Shown: positions 17,208 through 25,523, counted from the stretch's first letter. The stretch is 64,000 bases of DNA from Limiplasma sp031549415 (GCA_031549415.1 JAVBPU010000002.1:1-64000); one strand, 5' to 3'. Program-made: numbers and translations. Notes: generated by a model not told the origin, from the letters alone.

Positions 17208-17242
17208 AAAAAAGCCCCGCCCAGAAAGGGCAAGGCTTTTTG
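17208..17242 (-). terminator. Terminator of spo0A
   Basis: On the minus strand AAAAAGCC-TT-GCCC pairs with GGGC-GG-GGCTTTTTT, about 50 bp beyond the spo0A stop. Confidence 0.85.
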
Positions 17243-17292
17243 GGGGCTATGAACATCTGGAATCCTTTGATCATCAGGGTTGCTATATCTTT

Positions 17293-18081
17293 TTACGCGC
17301 TACGCTCCATGCTGAGCTTATCGGCGATCATGGCGATGAACTCTCCGTTGGTGGGCTTGTCCTCCTTGGTGCAAACCTTGCAGCCAAAGGCACGGTTCAG
17401 CGTTTCAATGCGGCCGCGGCTCCAGGCCACCTCGATGGCATGACGGATGGCCCGTTCCACCTTGCTGGCGGTGGTGTCAAACCGCTTGCCAATGCCAGGA
17501 TAGAGTTCCTTGGTAATGCGGTTGATCACATCCGGCTGCTCCATCACCATTTTTACCGCTTCCCGCAGGAAGCTATATCCTTTGATATGGGCGGGGATGC
17601 CAATGGTGAGAAACAGGCTGGATAGGCGCTCGTCCAGGCTTTGGGTGTGCCTGCCGGTAAGGCTACCGCGCAGGGGCTGTTCCGCCTCTTTTACATTCAT
17701 CCCCATCACCTCGTGCACATGCCGCAATAAATGCTTCATGTCAAAGGGCTTCACCATGTAATACATCACGCCCCGCTCGATGGCGCGCATCACAAAGTCA
17801 TCCCGGCCCAACGCGGTGACCGCAATGGTCTTTGGCAAGGGGTCCAGCGGCAGCTTCCGCATTTCTTCTAACAGAGTATATCCATCCATCATAGGCATGA
17901 TGAGATCGGTGACCATCACATCGATGGGCTCATTGGCCAAAATGCCCAGGGCCTCCACCCCGTTTTCAGCTTCGCGGACCACTGCGATGCCCTCTTGCCT
18001 TTGCAAATATTCGACCATCACACGCCGCAATTCCGCATGATGATCTACGATTAACAACCGTACCTCGTTCATGTTCCCCAT
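17293..18081 (-). CDS. spo0A: Sporulation master regulator Spo0A
   Basis: 262 residues: a receiver domain (about 5-125) and a C-terminal Spo0A DNA-binding domain with the family hallmarks 'VAWSRGRIETLN' and 'KPTNGEFIAMIADKL'. Phosphorylated Spo0A activates early sporulation genes and represses abrB-type genes. The phosphoacceptor is Asp59 in 'VMVTDLIMP', and Lys in 'MVKPFD' is present. Oddly, the acidic pocket that usually reads Asp-Asp-Asn reads Asp13-His14-His15. A second ATG three codons on (MNEV) also has a G-rich site, so the exact start is uncertain. spoIVB is not adjacent; rapZ lies upstream. Confidence 0.96.
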   Translation of the reverse strand: MGNMNEVRLLIVDHHAELRRVMVEYLQRQEGIAVVREAENGVEALGILANEPIDVMVTDLIMPMMDGYTLLEEMRKLPLDPLPKTIAVTALGRDDFVMRAIERGVMYYMVKPFDMKHLLRHVHEVMGMNVKEAEQPLRGSLTGRHTQSLDERLSSLFLTIGIPAHIKGYSFLREAVKMVMEQPDVINRITKELYPGIGKRFDTTASKVERAIRHAIEVAWSRGRIETLNRAFGCKVCTKEDKPTNGEFIAMIADKLSMERSA

Positions 18082-18419
18082 CCCCCTGTCCTTCTCTGAG
18101 CTACAATTCTCCTGGTAAGCTTCGCTCTTGTTTGCTTATTCGGCATTATAGCACAGAAAATCTTTCAAAAGTCCTTTTCGTGGCGATAAGTATGATTTTT
18201 AGGTTTTACGACACTTTTTGACTAGCCGCGCAATAAATCTTATGCACTTTTTGTTACAAAATGGCCTGTAAGCCCCCTATCGCTTGGATTGTGAAATTTC
18301 ACATTTTTGCACTTATCCGATACTTTTGTCATAATGAAAAAATCTTCCCTCTTTGACAAGAGGAAAGAAAAGTGGCTCCATTGCGCGAAAAGCTTCTTCG
18401 GGCATTTATGGGAAACGCT
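18082..18419 (-). promoter_or_regulatory. Intergenic region upstream of spo0A
   Basis: This 338-bp, AT-richer gap contains a minus-strand TATAAT (about 18145) without a clear -35, a 6-of-7 match to the Spo0A box (TGTCGTA, minus strand, 18207-18213), and a perfect 12-bp palindrome GTGAAATTTCAC at 18291-18302. No ORF or known RNA was recognised. Autoregulation by Spo0A is plausible. Confidence 0.4.
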
Positions 18420-19331
18420 TTACGGCTCTCCCTTTTGATAATCACTTTTGGTGGTCCAATGGGCCTGTTCCAGCGCCAAATCACGGTGATGTACGCTGAC
18501 CCGCCACCCCTGGTTTTTTAGCTCCGCAAAAAGATACTCCGAGATGGCTACGCTGCGGTGGGCGCCGCCGGTGCAGCCAATGGCGATCACCAGCCGGTGC
18601 TTGCCCTCGTCAATGTAATGGGGCAGCAAAAACACCAGCATATCCATGCATTTCTTCAAAAATTCCTGGGTCACGGGATGCCCCAGCACAAAATCCCGCA
18701 CATCGGGGTCCAGGCCGGTGTGATGCCCCAGCTCTGGAATGTAAAACGGGTTGGGCAAAAAGCGCACGTCAAACACCAGGTCCCCTTCCCTGGGAATCCC
18801 GCGCTTAAAACCAAAGCTGAGAATTTCAACCCTTAGGGGGGATTGGTCGTCTGCATGTTCCACAAGCTCACGGAGCATTTGCTGCAACGCCTTGGGCCGC
18901 AAAGAAGAGGTGTCGATGAGGTGATTGGCCGTTTCCCGAAGGGGCTCCAGCAAGTTCCGCTCGTTGCGAATGGCCGCTTCCAGGGTGATGCCATCCCCTG
19001 CCAGAGGATGGTCTCTGCGGCTTTCCTTGTACCGGTTCACCAGCACATCGTCATTGGCTTCCACAAACAGCGTGTCGATATGCAGGCCCACCAAGCGGGC
19101 CTCATCAATCATCTTCACCACAGCCTTGGCGTCAAAAAACTCTCCGGAGCGCACATCCGCCGCAATGGCTACCATGGGCGCGTGCAGGTTGGTAGTTTGG
19201 CACGCCTCCATAAAGGGCACCATCATCATGGGGGGAAGATTGTCCACGCAAAGCGCTCCCAAATCCTCCAGATAGCGGATGGCCAATGTTTTTCCAGCGC
19301 CGCTGAGGCCTGTCAGGATCAAAAATTGCAC
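18420..19331 (-). CDS. rapZ: RapZ/YvcJ family nucleotide-binding protein
   Basis: 303 residues, full length. The P-loop 'GLSGAGKT' is at residues 8-15, followed by 'EDLGALCVDNLP', and the C-terminal half has 'SFGFKRGIP', 'DVRFLPNPF' and 'IGCTGGAHRSV', all classic for the family. In E. coli RapZ is an RNA-binding adaptor controlling GlmS; in Bacillota YvcJ binds nucleotides and affects competence. It follows murB by 40 bp, the usual order, but the usual next genes yvcK and whiA are missing and spo0A follows instead. Confidence 0.95.
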   Translation of the reverse strand: MQFLILTGLSGAGKTLAIRYLEDLGALCVDNLPPMMMVPFMEACQTTNLHAPMVAIAADVRSGEFFDAKAVVKMIDEARLVGLHIDTLFVEANDDVLVNRYKESRRDHPLAGDGITLEAAIRNERNLLEPLRETANHLIDTSSLRPKALQQMLRELVEHADDQSPLRVEILSFGFKRGIPREGDLVFDVRFLPNPFYIPELGHHTGLDPDVRDFVLGHPVTQEFLKKCMDMLVFLLPHYIDEGKHRLVIAIGCTGGAHRSVAISEYLFAELKNQGWRVSVHHRDLALEQAHWTTKSDYQKGEP

Positions 19332-19370
19332 GGGCTTCCCTCCTTCTTTTGTGGCAACCGATGAAAGGCT

Positions 19371-20333
19371 TTAGACCAGGGTGACGGGGGCATCCTCTCC
19401 CAAGATACGCACTTCCGGCTCCAGCCGCACCCCGGTTTTTTCCAGTACCACCTGCTGTACATGGGCCACCAGCGCCAGATAATCGGCTGCCGTGCCCTCC
19501 TGGTCGTTGACTAGGAACCCCGCGTGCAGCTGGCTGACGCTGGCGCCGCCTATGCGGTATCCCTTCAGGCCGCACTGTTCAATCAGCGTGCCCGCAAACT
19601 GCCCTTCCGGCCGTTTGAAGGTGCTGCCGCAGCTGGGTAGAGACAGGGGTTGCTTCTCTTTTCGGCGGGCCATAAACTCCCGCATGGTGGTGCGGATGGT
19701 TTCCGCCTCGCCCTTTTGCAGCGCAAAGGTCACCTTGGCCACCGCCAGGTCCCCCTGCCAGGAAAACCGGCTGCTGCGATAGCCAAATTGCAGGGCCTCC
19801 CCGGAAAGCTCCAGGGGTTTCCCGGAAAAGTCATAGGCCAGGACGGTGGTCACCACGTCCTTCATCTCTCCGCCATAGGCCCCGGCATTCATGGTGGCCG
19901 CGCCTCCCACCGTACCAGGGATGCCCGCGGCAAATTCCAACCCCGTCAGGCTATAGGAAGCGGCCGCTTGGGCCAGCTTATGAAGCAATGCGCCCGCCTC
20001 TGCGGTAAGGGCCACGCGGCCATCGGGCAGCGCCATGGGTGGGGAAATGGCGTTTACCTCTTCCCCCAAACGAAGAACCAGTCCACGGATGCCGCCATCC
20101 TTCACCAGCAGATTGCTGCCATTGCCCATCAGCGCGATGGGAACGTCCCGCTTGGTGGCGGCTGCCAGAACACGGGGCAACGCGTCCATCTGGCACAGAT
20201 CGCAAAACAGCTCTGCGGGGCCTCCCACCCGAAGGGTGGTGTATTGGCTCATCGGGGCGTTTTCCTTCACATGCTTCTTCCCAGCGATTCCTTGCAATTC
20301 CGTCAAAAACGCTTCCCTGGTTGTCGCGTCCAC
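19371..20333 (-). CDS. murB: UDP-N-acetylenolpyruvoylglucosamine reductase
   Basis: 320 residues with an FAD-binding PCMH domain and a C-terminal MurB domain. 'NTT/YTTLRVGGPAE' near residue 31 and 'GNGSNLLVKDGG' bind FAD; 'GIPGTVGGAATMNAGAYG' is the pyrophosphate loop; 'SCGSTFKRP' carries the Ser that protonates the substrate. The protein lacks the extra loop of type I enzymes, as usual for type II MurB of Bacillota. It makes UDP-MurNAc for peptidoglycan. It has a consensus promoter and leads the murB-rapZ operon. Confidence 0.96.
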   Translation of the reverse strand: MDATTREAFLTELQGIAGKKHVKENAPMSQYTTLRVGGPAELFCDLCQMDALPRVLAAATKRDVPIALMGNGSNLLVKDGGIRGLVLRLGEEVNAISPPMALPDGRVALTAEAGALLHKLAQAAASYSLTGLEFAAGIPGTVGGAATMNAGAYGGEMKDVVTTVLAYDFSGKPLELSGEALQFGYRSSRFSWQGDLAVAKVTFALQKGEAETIRTTMREFMARRKEKQPLSLPSCGSTFKRPEGQFAGTLIEQCGLKGYRIGGASVSQLHAGFLVNDQEGTAADYLALVAHVQQVVLEKTGVRLEPEVRILGEDAPVTLV

Positions 20334-20386
20334 CGCTTTGCCTCCTCCGGCTGCCTCCTGGATTTGGGATCCAAGCTGCGAAACCT

Positions 20387-20415
20387 ATTGTATCGCACTT
20401 TGTTTCATATGTCAA
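20387..20415 (-). promoter_or_regulatory. Sigma-A promoter of murB-rapZ
   Basis: Minus strand TTGACA (20410-20415), 17 bp, TACAAT (20387-20392). It is divergent from the promoter of the second corA gene. Confidence 0.82.
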
Positions 20416-20462
20416 AGCGCTTTTGGCTTTATTGTATGCATTTGCGCCTCCCATTACTCCCC

Positions 20463-20491
20463 TTGACGAAAAAACAGGAACCGAATACAAT
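20463..20491 (+). promoter_or_regulatory. Sigma-A promoter of the second corA gene
   Basis: TTGACG (20463-20468), 17 bp, TACAAT (20486-20491), 45 bp before the ATG; no long leader here, unlike the first copy. Confidence 0.8.
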
Positions 20492-20536
20492 GGCCCTATC
20501 CCTTGCCGCATCAATCTCTTGATCAGGAGAAACGCT

Positions 20537-21472
20537 ATGTTTTACCAACTGGCCCCCAGATTTTCTGAAATCAACATGGAACAGCTTTCGCCGGATTGCC
20601 TCAGCGCCGGATACTTTACCAAAGAAGAGCTTCCAGAGCTGGTGGCGCTCTTTGACTTTCCGGAGAGCATCGTTTCGGAATGTCTGGGCGACAAGGACAA
20701 TTACCGCAACACCATTGACGTATATGAAGAATTCAGCTTTGGTATTGTGAATTTTGTGGATGCCGCCTGCCTGTACGCCACCAGCGACCGGGTGGCTTTT
20801 TTCCTGAAAAGAAACCTGTTTTTGATGATCACCCTGCGGGATGTGGACGGCAGCACCCGTGCCGCTTTTGACCAGGCCATCCGCCGGTTCAAGCCCGATG
20901 CCGTAACGCTGGAAAAGGTCATCTACGCTCTGCTGGAGGGCGCCATCACCAAGGACACCCTGGCCCTGGCCCAGCAGGAATTTGAAATTGGCCACCTGGA
21001 AGAAGAAATTTCCCAAGGCAGGGCCTCCCGCCAGTTCAGCAGGCAGATTTTGGAGCGAAAAAAAAGGTTGCTGATTCTGCAAAACTATTACGAACAGTTG
21101 ATTGATGTGGGGGAGTCCTTGCAGGAAAACGAGAATGAAATTTTTGACGGCGATACCTTCCACTATTTTGTGATGTTCACCGCCAAGGCCACCCGCCTGA
21201 GCAACTGTGTGCAGCGCCTGGGCAGTGAGCTGAACGAGCTGCGCGATGCCTTGCAGGCCTCATTGGACTATGGGCTGAACAGCGTGATGAAAATTTTCAC
21301 GGTCATCACCAGCATTTTTCTGCCCCTGACCCTGATTGTGGGCTGGTATGGCATGAACTTCACCTACATGCCAGAGTTGGACTGGCTGTACGGCTACCCC
21401 TTTGTCATCATCCTGTCTGTGGTGACGGTCTTTCTATGTTTGCTGTATTTTAAAAAGAAAAAGCTGCTATAG
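20537..21472 (+). CDS. CorA family divalent cation transporter (copy 2)
   Basis: 311 residues with the CorA plan: cytoplasmic alpha/beta domain, long helices with a charged coiled region (about 150-200), two C-terminal membrane helices, the pore motif 'GWYGMNF' near 272-278, and a KKKKLL tail. It differs strongly from the first copy in the N-terminal domain, so the two are not a recent duplication. GGAGA precedes the ATG at 20537. It has its own promoter and is monocistronic, convergent with the phosphoesterase gene 24 bp away. Confidence 0.9.
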   Translation: MFYQLAPRFSEINMEQLSPDCLSAGYFTKEELPELVALFDFPESIVSECLGDKDNYRNTIDVYEEFSFGIVNFVDAACLYATSDRVAFFLKRNLFLMITLRDVDGSTRAAFDQAIRRFKPDAVTLEKVIYALLEGAITKDTLALAQQEFEIGHLEEEISQGRASRQFSRQILERKKRLLILQNYYEQLIDVGESLQENENEIFDGDTFHYFVMFTAKATRLSNCVQRLGSELNELRDALQASLDYGLNSVMKIFTVITSIFLPLTLIVGWYGMNFTYMPELDWLYGYPFVIILSVVTVFLCLLYFKKKKLL

Positions 21473-21496
21473 GGGGAAAATAAAGATGCCGGTCCT

Positions 21497-22195
21497 TTAC
21501 CGGCTATAGATCCCTGTTTCAATCTCCCGGATGTAGGTTTCGATCCGGGGGATTTCCGGCCTGCTTTTCGCGTCCAACACCGCTTGTTCCCGGTCATACT
21601 CCACGGAGCGAAAGCGGATTTCAAAGGCGCCGGGCCCCTCCGTGCAGCCTTCCAGCAGGGTGTAGCAGCACCGGGGCTCCCCCAGGGCGTTGCCCACGCT
21701 GCCACAGTTGAAAAATAACCCGGGGGACATGGTGCGCAGGGCCTGGCGGTGGGCATCCCCGTAGCCCAGCACATCAAAGCGCTGGCCTGTTTCATCGACA
21801 AACAAGGGCTCAATCCGTTCCGCCTCGTGGCGGATGGTGATCAATTCCTCCATCACGGGCCGACCATGGAACAGGCGAATGCGCCTTCCGCTCAGCACCA
21901 GATGGTGCTCCCTGGGGAAGCCCCGAAGGGTTTCCAGCCGCTTCTCTCCCAACTGCTCCCAATAGGGGGTGTCCAGGGGGAAATGCTTGAAACCCAAGCC
22001 ATAGTCCCAATTGCCGCCCAATACCACGTCACAATGGGCCATGACCCAATCAAAGGTGCGGTCGTTGCTGGGGCCCTTGCCCACCGCATCCCCCAGGCAA
22101 ATCACCTGGTCCGCTTTTTGCTGTTCCAGGTCTTTTTCCAGGGCCTGCGTGGCAGGCCAGTTGCCGTGAAAATCCGCCACCAAGGCGATTCGCAT
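21497..22195 (-). CDS. Metallophosphoesterase, YfcE/MJ0936-like
   Basis: 232 residues with the calcineurin-like metal-binding signature: 'ADFHGN' (Asp-x-His), 'CLGDAVGKGP' (GD), 'LGGNWD' (GN-D) and, later, 'GYGDAHRQA' in place of the common GHTH. This subgroup usually hydrolyses phosphodiesters; bacterial relatives with this arrangement are often annotated as diadenosine tetraphosphatase-like or YfcE-like. The substrate is unknown. The start at 22195 is preceded by GGGAGGGGG. The gene is monocistronic. Confidence 0.85.
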   Translation of the reverse strand: MRIALVADFHGNWPATQALEKDLEQQKADQVICLGDAVGKGPSNDRTFDWVMAHCDVVLGGNWDYGLGFKHFPLDTPYWEQLGEKRLETLRGFPREHHLVLSGRRIRLFHGRPVMEELITIRHEAERIEPLFVDETGQRFDVLGYGDAHRQALRTMSPGLFFNCGSVGNALGEPRCCYTLLEGCTEGPGAFEIRFRSVEYDREQAVLDAKSRPEIPRIETYIREIETGIYSR

Positions 22196-22240
22196 GGGCG
22201 TTGCCCCCTCCCCTGCCTGGCTTTGACGCCGGGTCTGCTT

Positions 22241-22269
22241 ATGATAACACACGCCCCTCTTTCTGTCAT
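22241..22269 (-). promoter_or_regulatory. Promoter of the metallophosphoesterase gene
   Basis: Minus strand ATGACA (22264-22269), 17 bp, TATCAT (22241-22246). Confidence 0.6.
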
Positions 22270-22312
22270 CCGGGCCACAAAGGAGGCTTGGGTGGTTAGT
22301 AGTATAGCACAA

Positions 22313-22347
22313 AAAACAAGAGCGTCCCCTTGCCCCGCTCTTGTTTT
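22313..22347 (-). terminator. Terminator of the rubrerythrin gene
   Basis: AAAACAAGAGCG and CGCTCTTGTTTT form a 12-bp perfect stem with an 11-base loop, beyond the rubrerythrin stop. Confidence 0.88.
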
Positions 22348-22372
22348 CATCCCTTGTGCAGCGTACCGCTTG

Positions 22373-22915
22373 TTACTCTCTCTCTTCTTCCATGACTTCA
22401 AACCATCCTTGGGGCCGCTTGCAAACCGGGCAGGCGGCAGGGGCGCAGCAATCAATATGCACATAGCCGCAAGCCAAGCAAATCCAAACCGTGTCCTCCT
22501 CCCGGGTGAACATCCGGTTCTCTGCCAGGCGGTCTGCCAGGCGGCAAAAACAAACATTATGGTAACGGGCAATGTCCGCCAGACGGTCAAACAGCGCTGC
22601 CAATTCCGTAAACCCTTCTTGGCGCGCGGTCTCCCCAAAATCGCGGTATTCCCATGTCCATTCGTCAAACTCTCCCTGGGCGGCGTCCTGGAGGTCCTGC
22701 AAGATGTCCGGCAGGGTGCCACTTCGCAGATGCCTTTGCCAAACAGCCGCATGCATCATCGCGTTATGGCTCATCCTTTGGAAACTCCCCGCAATACTCT
22801 GTTGCCCCTCTGCCACCGCGCGCAGACCGGCTAGGCGGTAGCGGGTGGCGGCGCACAGTTCGTTTTGATAGGCGGTTTGAAGGTTTAAAAAGGTTTGGCT
22901 CTCTTGAAAGCGCAT
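22373..22915 (-). CDS. Rubrerythrin family protein
   Basis: 180 residues. Residues 1-140 form a ferritin-like four-helix domain with Glu and Glu-x-x-His-type ligands ('YQNELCAATRYR', 'ARYHNVCF'), and residues 141-180 a rubredoxin-like knuckle with Cys-x-x-Cys ('CLAC') and Cys-x-x-Cys ('CPVC'). Rubrerythrins reduce hydrogen peroxide in anaerobes using rubredoxin-type electron donors. The helical domain is divergent, so the diiron site should be confirmed by alignment. No PerR box was recognised upstream. Confidence 0.85.
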   Translation of the reverse strand: MRFQESQTFLNLQTAYQNELCAATRYRLAGLRAVAEGQQSIAGSFQRMSHNAMMHAAVWQRHLRSGTLPDILQDLQDAAQGEFDEWTWEYRDFGETARQEGFTELAALFDRLADIARYHNVCFCRLADRLAENRMFTREEDTVWICLACGYVHIDCCAPAACPVCKRPQGWFEVMEEERE

Positions 22916-23015
22916 CTTTCCACACCTCCGTAAGCAGCCTATGCCAGTTGTGTGTGAAGTGTGCGGTTTTGGGGCATACTGTGCCTATCCAACTCCACGA
23001 AAAGGAAGTATGCAT

Positions 23016-23618
23016 ATGAGTCAGTCCTCAAACCGCCGTCCTACAGGGAACCACAAACGAGGTTTCTTCCCCTCCTCCGCCGTGCTGATGGGCCTGGCCG
23101 CCCTGCTGCTGCTGGCGGCCACCACTCTGCTCATCCCCAGCCAAACGGCCCCCTCCACCTCTGCGCCGCCTGCGGTGACGCCCAATCTTCAGCCGGTGGA
23201 CGCGGGGGGCGTCCTTCGGGTGGCGGAGGGGTGCGAGCTGTTACAGACCCTGTCCTATACCCGCTGCGAGCATACCGTCACCCGCCGGGTGACCGCCCCG
23301 GCGGAGCTGTATGGGAAAACCCTGGCGGAGGTAGAACCCCTCTACGAAGAATGGCAGATTACCGAGTTCGCTCCCAAAGAGATCAAAATGTCCCAACAGC
23401 CGGACATCTATTGCCCGGAGCACATGGTGCTGATGCCCAATGAAACCGGCGTGCTCTGCGTATTCCAAAACAAATATGGGGACGCGCTGGCCTTGGTGGA
23501 GGAGTTGGAAACGGAGCTTTCCGCCCTGCCAGCCTCCATGCAGGAGGAGGCCCGCCGGGGGCTTGGCTTTGCCACCCTGGCGGAACTAGAACAGTGGCTG
23601 GAAAGCGCGGAGAGCTGA
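23016..23618 (+). CDS. Membrane-anchored protein with BofC-like C-terminal domain
   Basis: 200 residues: a basic N-terminus, one membrane helix (about 22-42), a Pro/Ser/Thr-rich linker, and a globular C-terminal region. Its end, 'VLCVFQNKYGD' followed by 'LPASMQEEARRGLGFATLAELEQWLES', resembles the C-terminal domain of BofC, which in B. subtilis delays SpoIVB protease during sporulation. The match is by eye and partial. GGAAG lies 7 bases before ATG 23016; another ATG lies two codons earlier. The stop is 3 bp before the next gene, so it probably heads a three-gene operon with yetF-like and DUF4363 genes. Confidence 0.55.
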   Translation: MSQSSNRRPTGNHKRGFFPSSAVLMGLAALLLLAATTLLIPSQTAPSTSAPPAVTPNLQPVDAGGVLRVAEGCELLQTLSYTRCEHTVTRRVTAPAELYGKTLAEVEPLYEEWQITEFAPKEIKMSQQPDIYCPEHMVLMPNETGVLCVFQNKYGDALALVEELETELSALPASMQEEARRGLGFATLAELEQWLESAES

Positions 23619-23621
23619 TGT

Positions 23622-24344
23622 ATGACCATTTTACTTGCGCGGAGCGTGGGGCTGGTTTGCTTTGCCCTGTTTTCCATGCGGCTGATGGGCAAGCGGCAGA
23701 TCGGCCAATTGCAACCCTTTGAACTGGTGATCACCATCATGATTGCGGACTTGGCGGCCCACCCCATGGCCAGCCTGGATATCCCTTTGCTTCACGGGCT
23801 TTTGCCCATGCTGGCCCTGGTGGTGCTGCATCAGCTGTTTACCTTGCTTTCGTTAAAAAGCAAGCATATGCGTGCCTTTTTTAGCGGCACGCCCACAGTG
23901 GTGATTCGCAATGGAAAAATTGATGCCAAGGCCCTGGAAAAGCTTTGCTTTAACCTCAATGACCTGTTGGAAGAGATGCGCACGGGAGGCATCCTGTCCC
24001 TGACGGATGTGGGTACCGCCATCATGGAGACCAGCGGGAAGCTGAGCGTGTTTCCCCTTTCCCAGAAGCGGCCCGTGAATCCGCAGGACTTGAAGGTGGA
24101 CACTGATTTGGAGGGGATTCCCTTAACGCTGGTGATGGATGGGCGGGTGGAGGACCACAACCTGCAGTTGGGAAAACTTTCTGTGGAGTGGCTGACGAAA
24201 AACCTTCAAAGCCTGGGATATTCACAACCGGAGCAGGTGCTGCTGTGCTATCTGGACACCGATGGCCAGATGACCGTACACAGTTATGGAGACGACCCGC
24301 CCAAACGCAAGCAAGCCCTTTCCGCCGAAAAGGTGCAGTGGTGA
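23622..24344 (+). CDS. YetF/DUF421 family membrane protein
   Basis: 240 residues. N-terminal membrane helices carry the family motif 'RLMGKRQIGQLQPFELVITIMIADLAA' region (residues about 20-46, quoted here only in part), then a soluble domain with 'FFSGTPTVVIRNGKID' and 'LNDLLEEMR'. Such proteins (YetF, YdfS, YrbG type) occur widely in spore formers, in part linked to spore membrane and germination; the molecular function is unknown. GGAGAG precedes the ATG. The upstream and downstream genes are 3 bp away on both sides. Confidence 0.88.
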   Translation: MTILLARSVGLVCFALFSMRLMGKRQIGQLQPFELVITIMIADLAAHPMASLDIPLLHGLLPMLALVVLHQLFTLLSLKSKHMRAFFSGTPTVVIRNGKIDAKALEKLCFNLNDLLEEMRTGGILSLTDVGTAIMETSGKLSVFPLSQKRPVNPQDLKVDTDLEGIPLTLVMDGRVEDHNLQLGKLSVEWLTKNLQSLGYSQPEQVLLCYLDTDGQMTVHSYGDDPPKRKQALSAEKVQW

Positions 24345-24347
24345 GCT

Positions 24348-24731
24348 ATGAAAAGAGCTATTATTTTGATTACGGTGCTGACCACCTGTTGCCTGGTGGC
24401 CGCCCTCACCATGGATGGCACAGAGCGCCGCTCCGCCCAGGCCCATTTGCAAACCCTTTCCTTGTTAAAGCAGGCTGTGATTGCCCAGGACCTGGGCAGA
24501 GCCCAAGAATTACAGAAAGAAATACAAAAGGACTGGACAGCGGAAGTCATGGGCCTCAATTGCCTCATAGACCATCGGTTCACCCGGGAGGTGTCCTCCG
24601 CGTTGCTGCGGCTGGAAACAGCCCTTGAGCATCAATGGCCCAGGGGCGCCCTGCTGGCGGTGGGCGCCTTGGAAAGCGCCTTGCGGGATATTGAGGTCGC
24701 GGATTCTTTTCGTTTAGAAAATTTTTTGTAA
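24348..24731 (+). CDS. DUF4363 family protein
   Basis: 127 residues: an N-terminal membrane helix or uncleaved signal (4-22), then an amphipathic helical region. Size, topology and position immediately after a YetF/DUF421 gene agree with DUF4363, which is commonly encoded next to DUF421 in Clostridia. Function unknown; a shared membrane complex with YetF is an inference. Confidence 0.7.
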   Translation: MKRAIILITVLTTCCLVAALTMDGTERRSAQAHLQTLSLLKQAVIAQDLGRAQELQKEIQKDWTAEVMGLNCLIDHRFTREVSSALLRLETALEHQWPRGALLAVGALESALRDIEVADSFRLENFL

Positions 24732-24758
24732 GGCGAGGGAACGAAGCGGGCCCGCTCT

Positions 24759-25208
24759 CTATTCGAGAGGCTCGCCCTTTTCCAGCTTCATGATCTGCCC
24801 CACCCGCCGGGCGTGGCGCTCCCCGTCAAAATCCGTGGTCAGCCACTGCTGCACGATCATCTTGGCCAAACCGCTTCCCACCACCCGGGAGCCTAGGGCC
24901 AGCATATTGGCGTCGTTGTGCTGGCGGCTCAGCACTGCGGAAAAACAATCGCTGCAAACCACGCAGCGGATGCCCGGCACCTTGCTCACCGCCATGGCGA
25001 TGCCCACGCCTGTGCCGCAGAGAACAATGCCCCTGTCACATTCGCCGCTGGCCACCGCATGGGCGGCCCGGGCCCCGTAGATGGGGTAATCCACGCTCTG
25101 GGGGCTGTTGGTGCCAAAATCTTGATAGGGCAAGCCCAATTCCTCCAACACCGCAAGCACATGGGGTTTCAATTCAAATCCGGCATGGTCGCACGCAATT
25201 GCGATCAT
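24759..25208 (-). CDS. rpiB: Ribose-5-phosphate isomerase B
   Basis: 149 residues, full length. 'ACDHAGFELK' at the start gives the Asp-His pair of the active site, 'YGARAAHAVASGECDRGIVLCGTGVG' region (about 44-69) includes the catalytic Cys and the phosphate-binding GTG-x-G, and 'HNDANMLALGSRV' is the RpiB hallmark. It interconverts ribose-5-phosphate and ribulose-5-phosphate in the pentose phosphate pathway. Some family members act on allose- or galactose-6-phosphate, but the length and motifs favour RpiB. GAAGGAGGACAAAAA precedes the ATG. Confidence 0.95.
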   Translation of the reverse strand: MIAIACDHAGFELKPHVLAVLEELGLPYQDFGTNSPQSVDYPIYGARAAHAVASGECDRGIVLCGTGVGIAMAVSKVPGIRCVVCSDCFSAVLSRQHNDANMLALGSRVVGSGLAKMIVQQWLTTDFDGERHARRVGQIMKLEKGEPLE

Positions 25209-25236
25209 TTTTTGTCCTCCTTCAAACGGTCCGCAT

Positions 25237-25271
25237 AAAAAAGCAGCCCTTTCAAAGCTGAAAAAGCTGCT
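25237..25271 (-). terminator. Terminator of secG
   Basis: On the minus strand AGCAGC and GCTGCT close a hairpin with inner pairing (AGCTTT/AAAGGG region), followed by TTTTTT. It separates secG from rpiB. Confidence 0.78.
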
Positions 25272-25286
25272 GGCTTACCTCTGCAC

Positions 25287-25523
25287 TCACTTCAAAAACA
25301 TCATCAAAATGGACATGGCCACAAAAACGCCGGTGCAGATCTTGGTGAGCAAGGCCAGCTTTGCCTCCATGCCACGGGCTTTGTTCTTGCCAAAAAAGGT
25401 TTCCGCCGCGCCGCTGACGGCGCCAATGCCGGTGCGCTCGCTGCTTTGCAGCAAAACCGTAACGATCATCACCAGCGCGGATATTAAAAGCAGGATTCCA
25501 ACAATCAACTGAGCAGCATTCAT
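25287..25523 (-). CDS. secG: Preprotein translocase subunit SecG
   Basis: 78 residues with two membrane helices (about 4-25 and 56-77) joined by a loop with the family motif 'LLQSSERTGIGAVSGAAETFFG'-type sequence (residues 22-43). SecG joins SecYE and aids SecA-driven export. AGGAGGT lies upstream of the ATG at 25523; an in-frame upstream extension of 11 codons lacks a site. In many Bacillota rnr and smpB follow secG; here rpiB does. Confidence 0.93.
   Translation of the reverse strand: MNAAQLIVGILLLISALVMIVTVLLQSSERTGIGAVSGAAETFFGKNKARGMEAKLALLTKICTGVFVAMSILMMFLK

Noticed and set aside
18291..18302. GTGAAATTTCAC as a known operator (CIRCE or similar)
   Set aside because: It does not match CIRCE; left only as a palindrome of unknown meaning.
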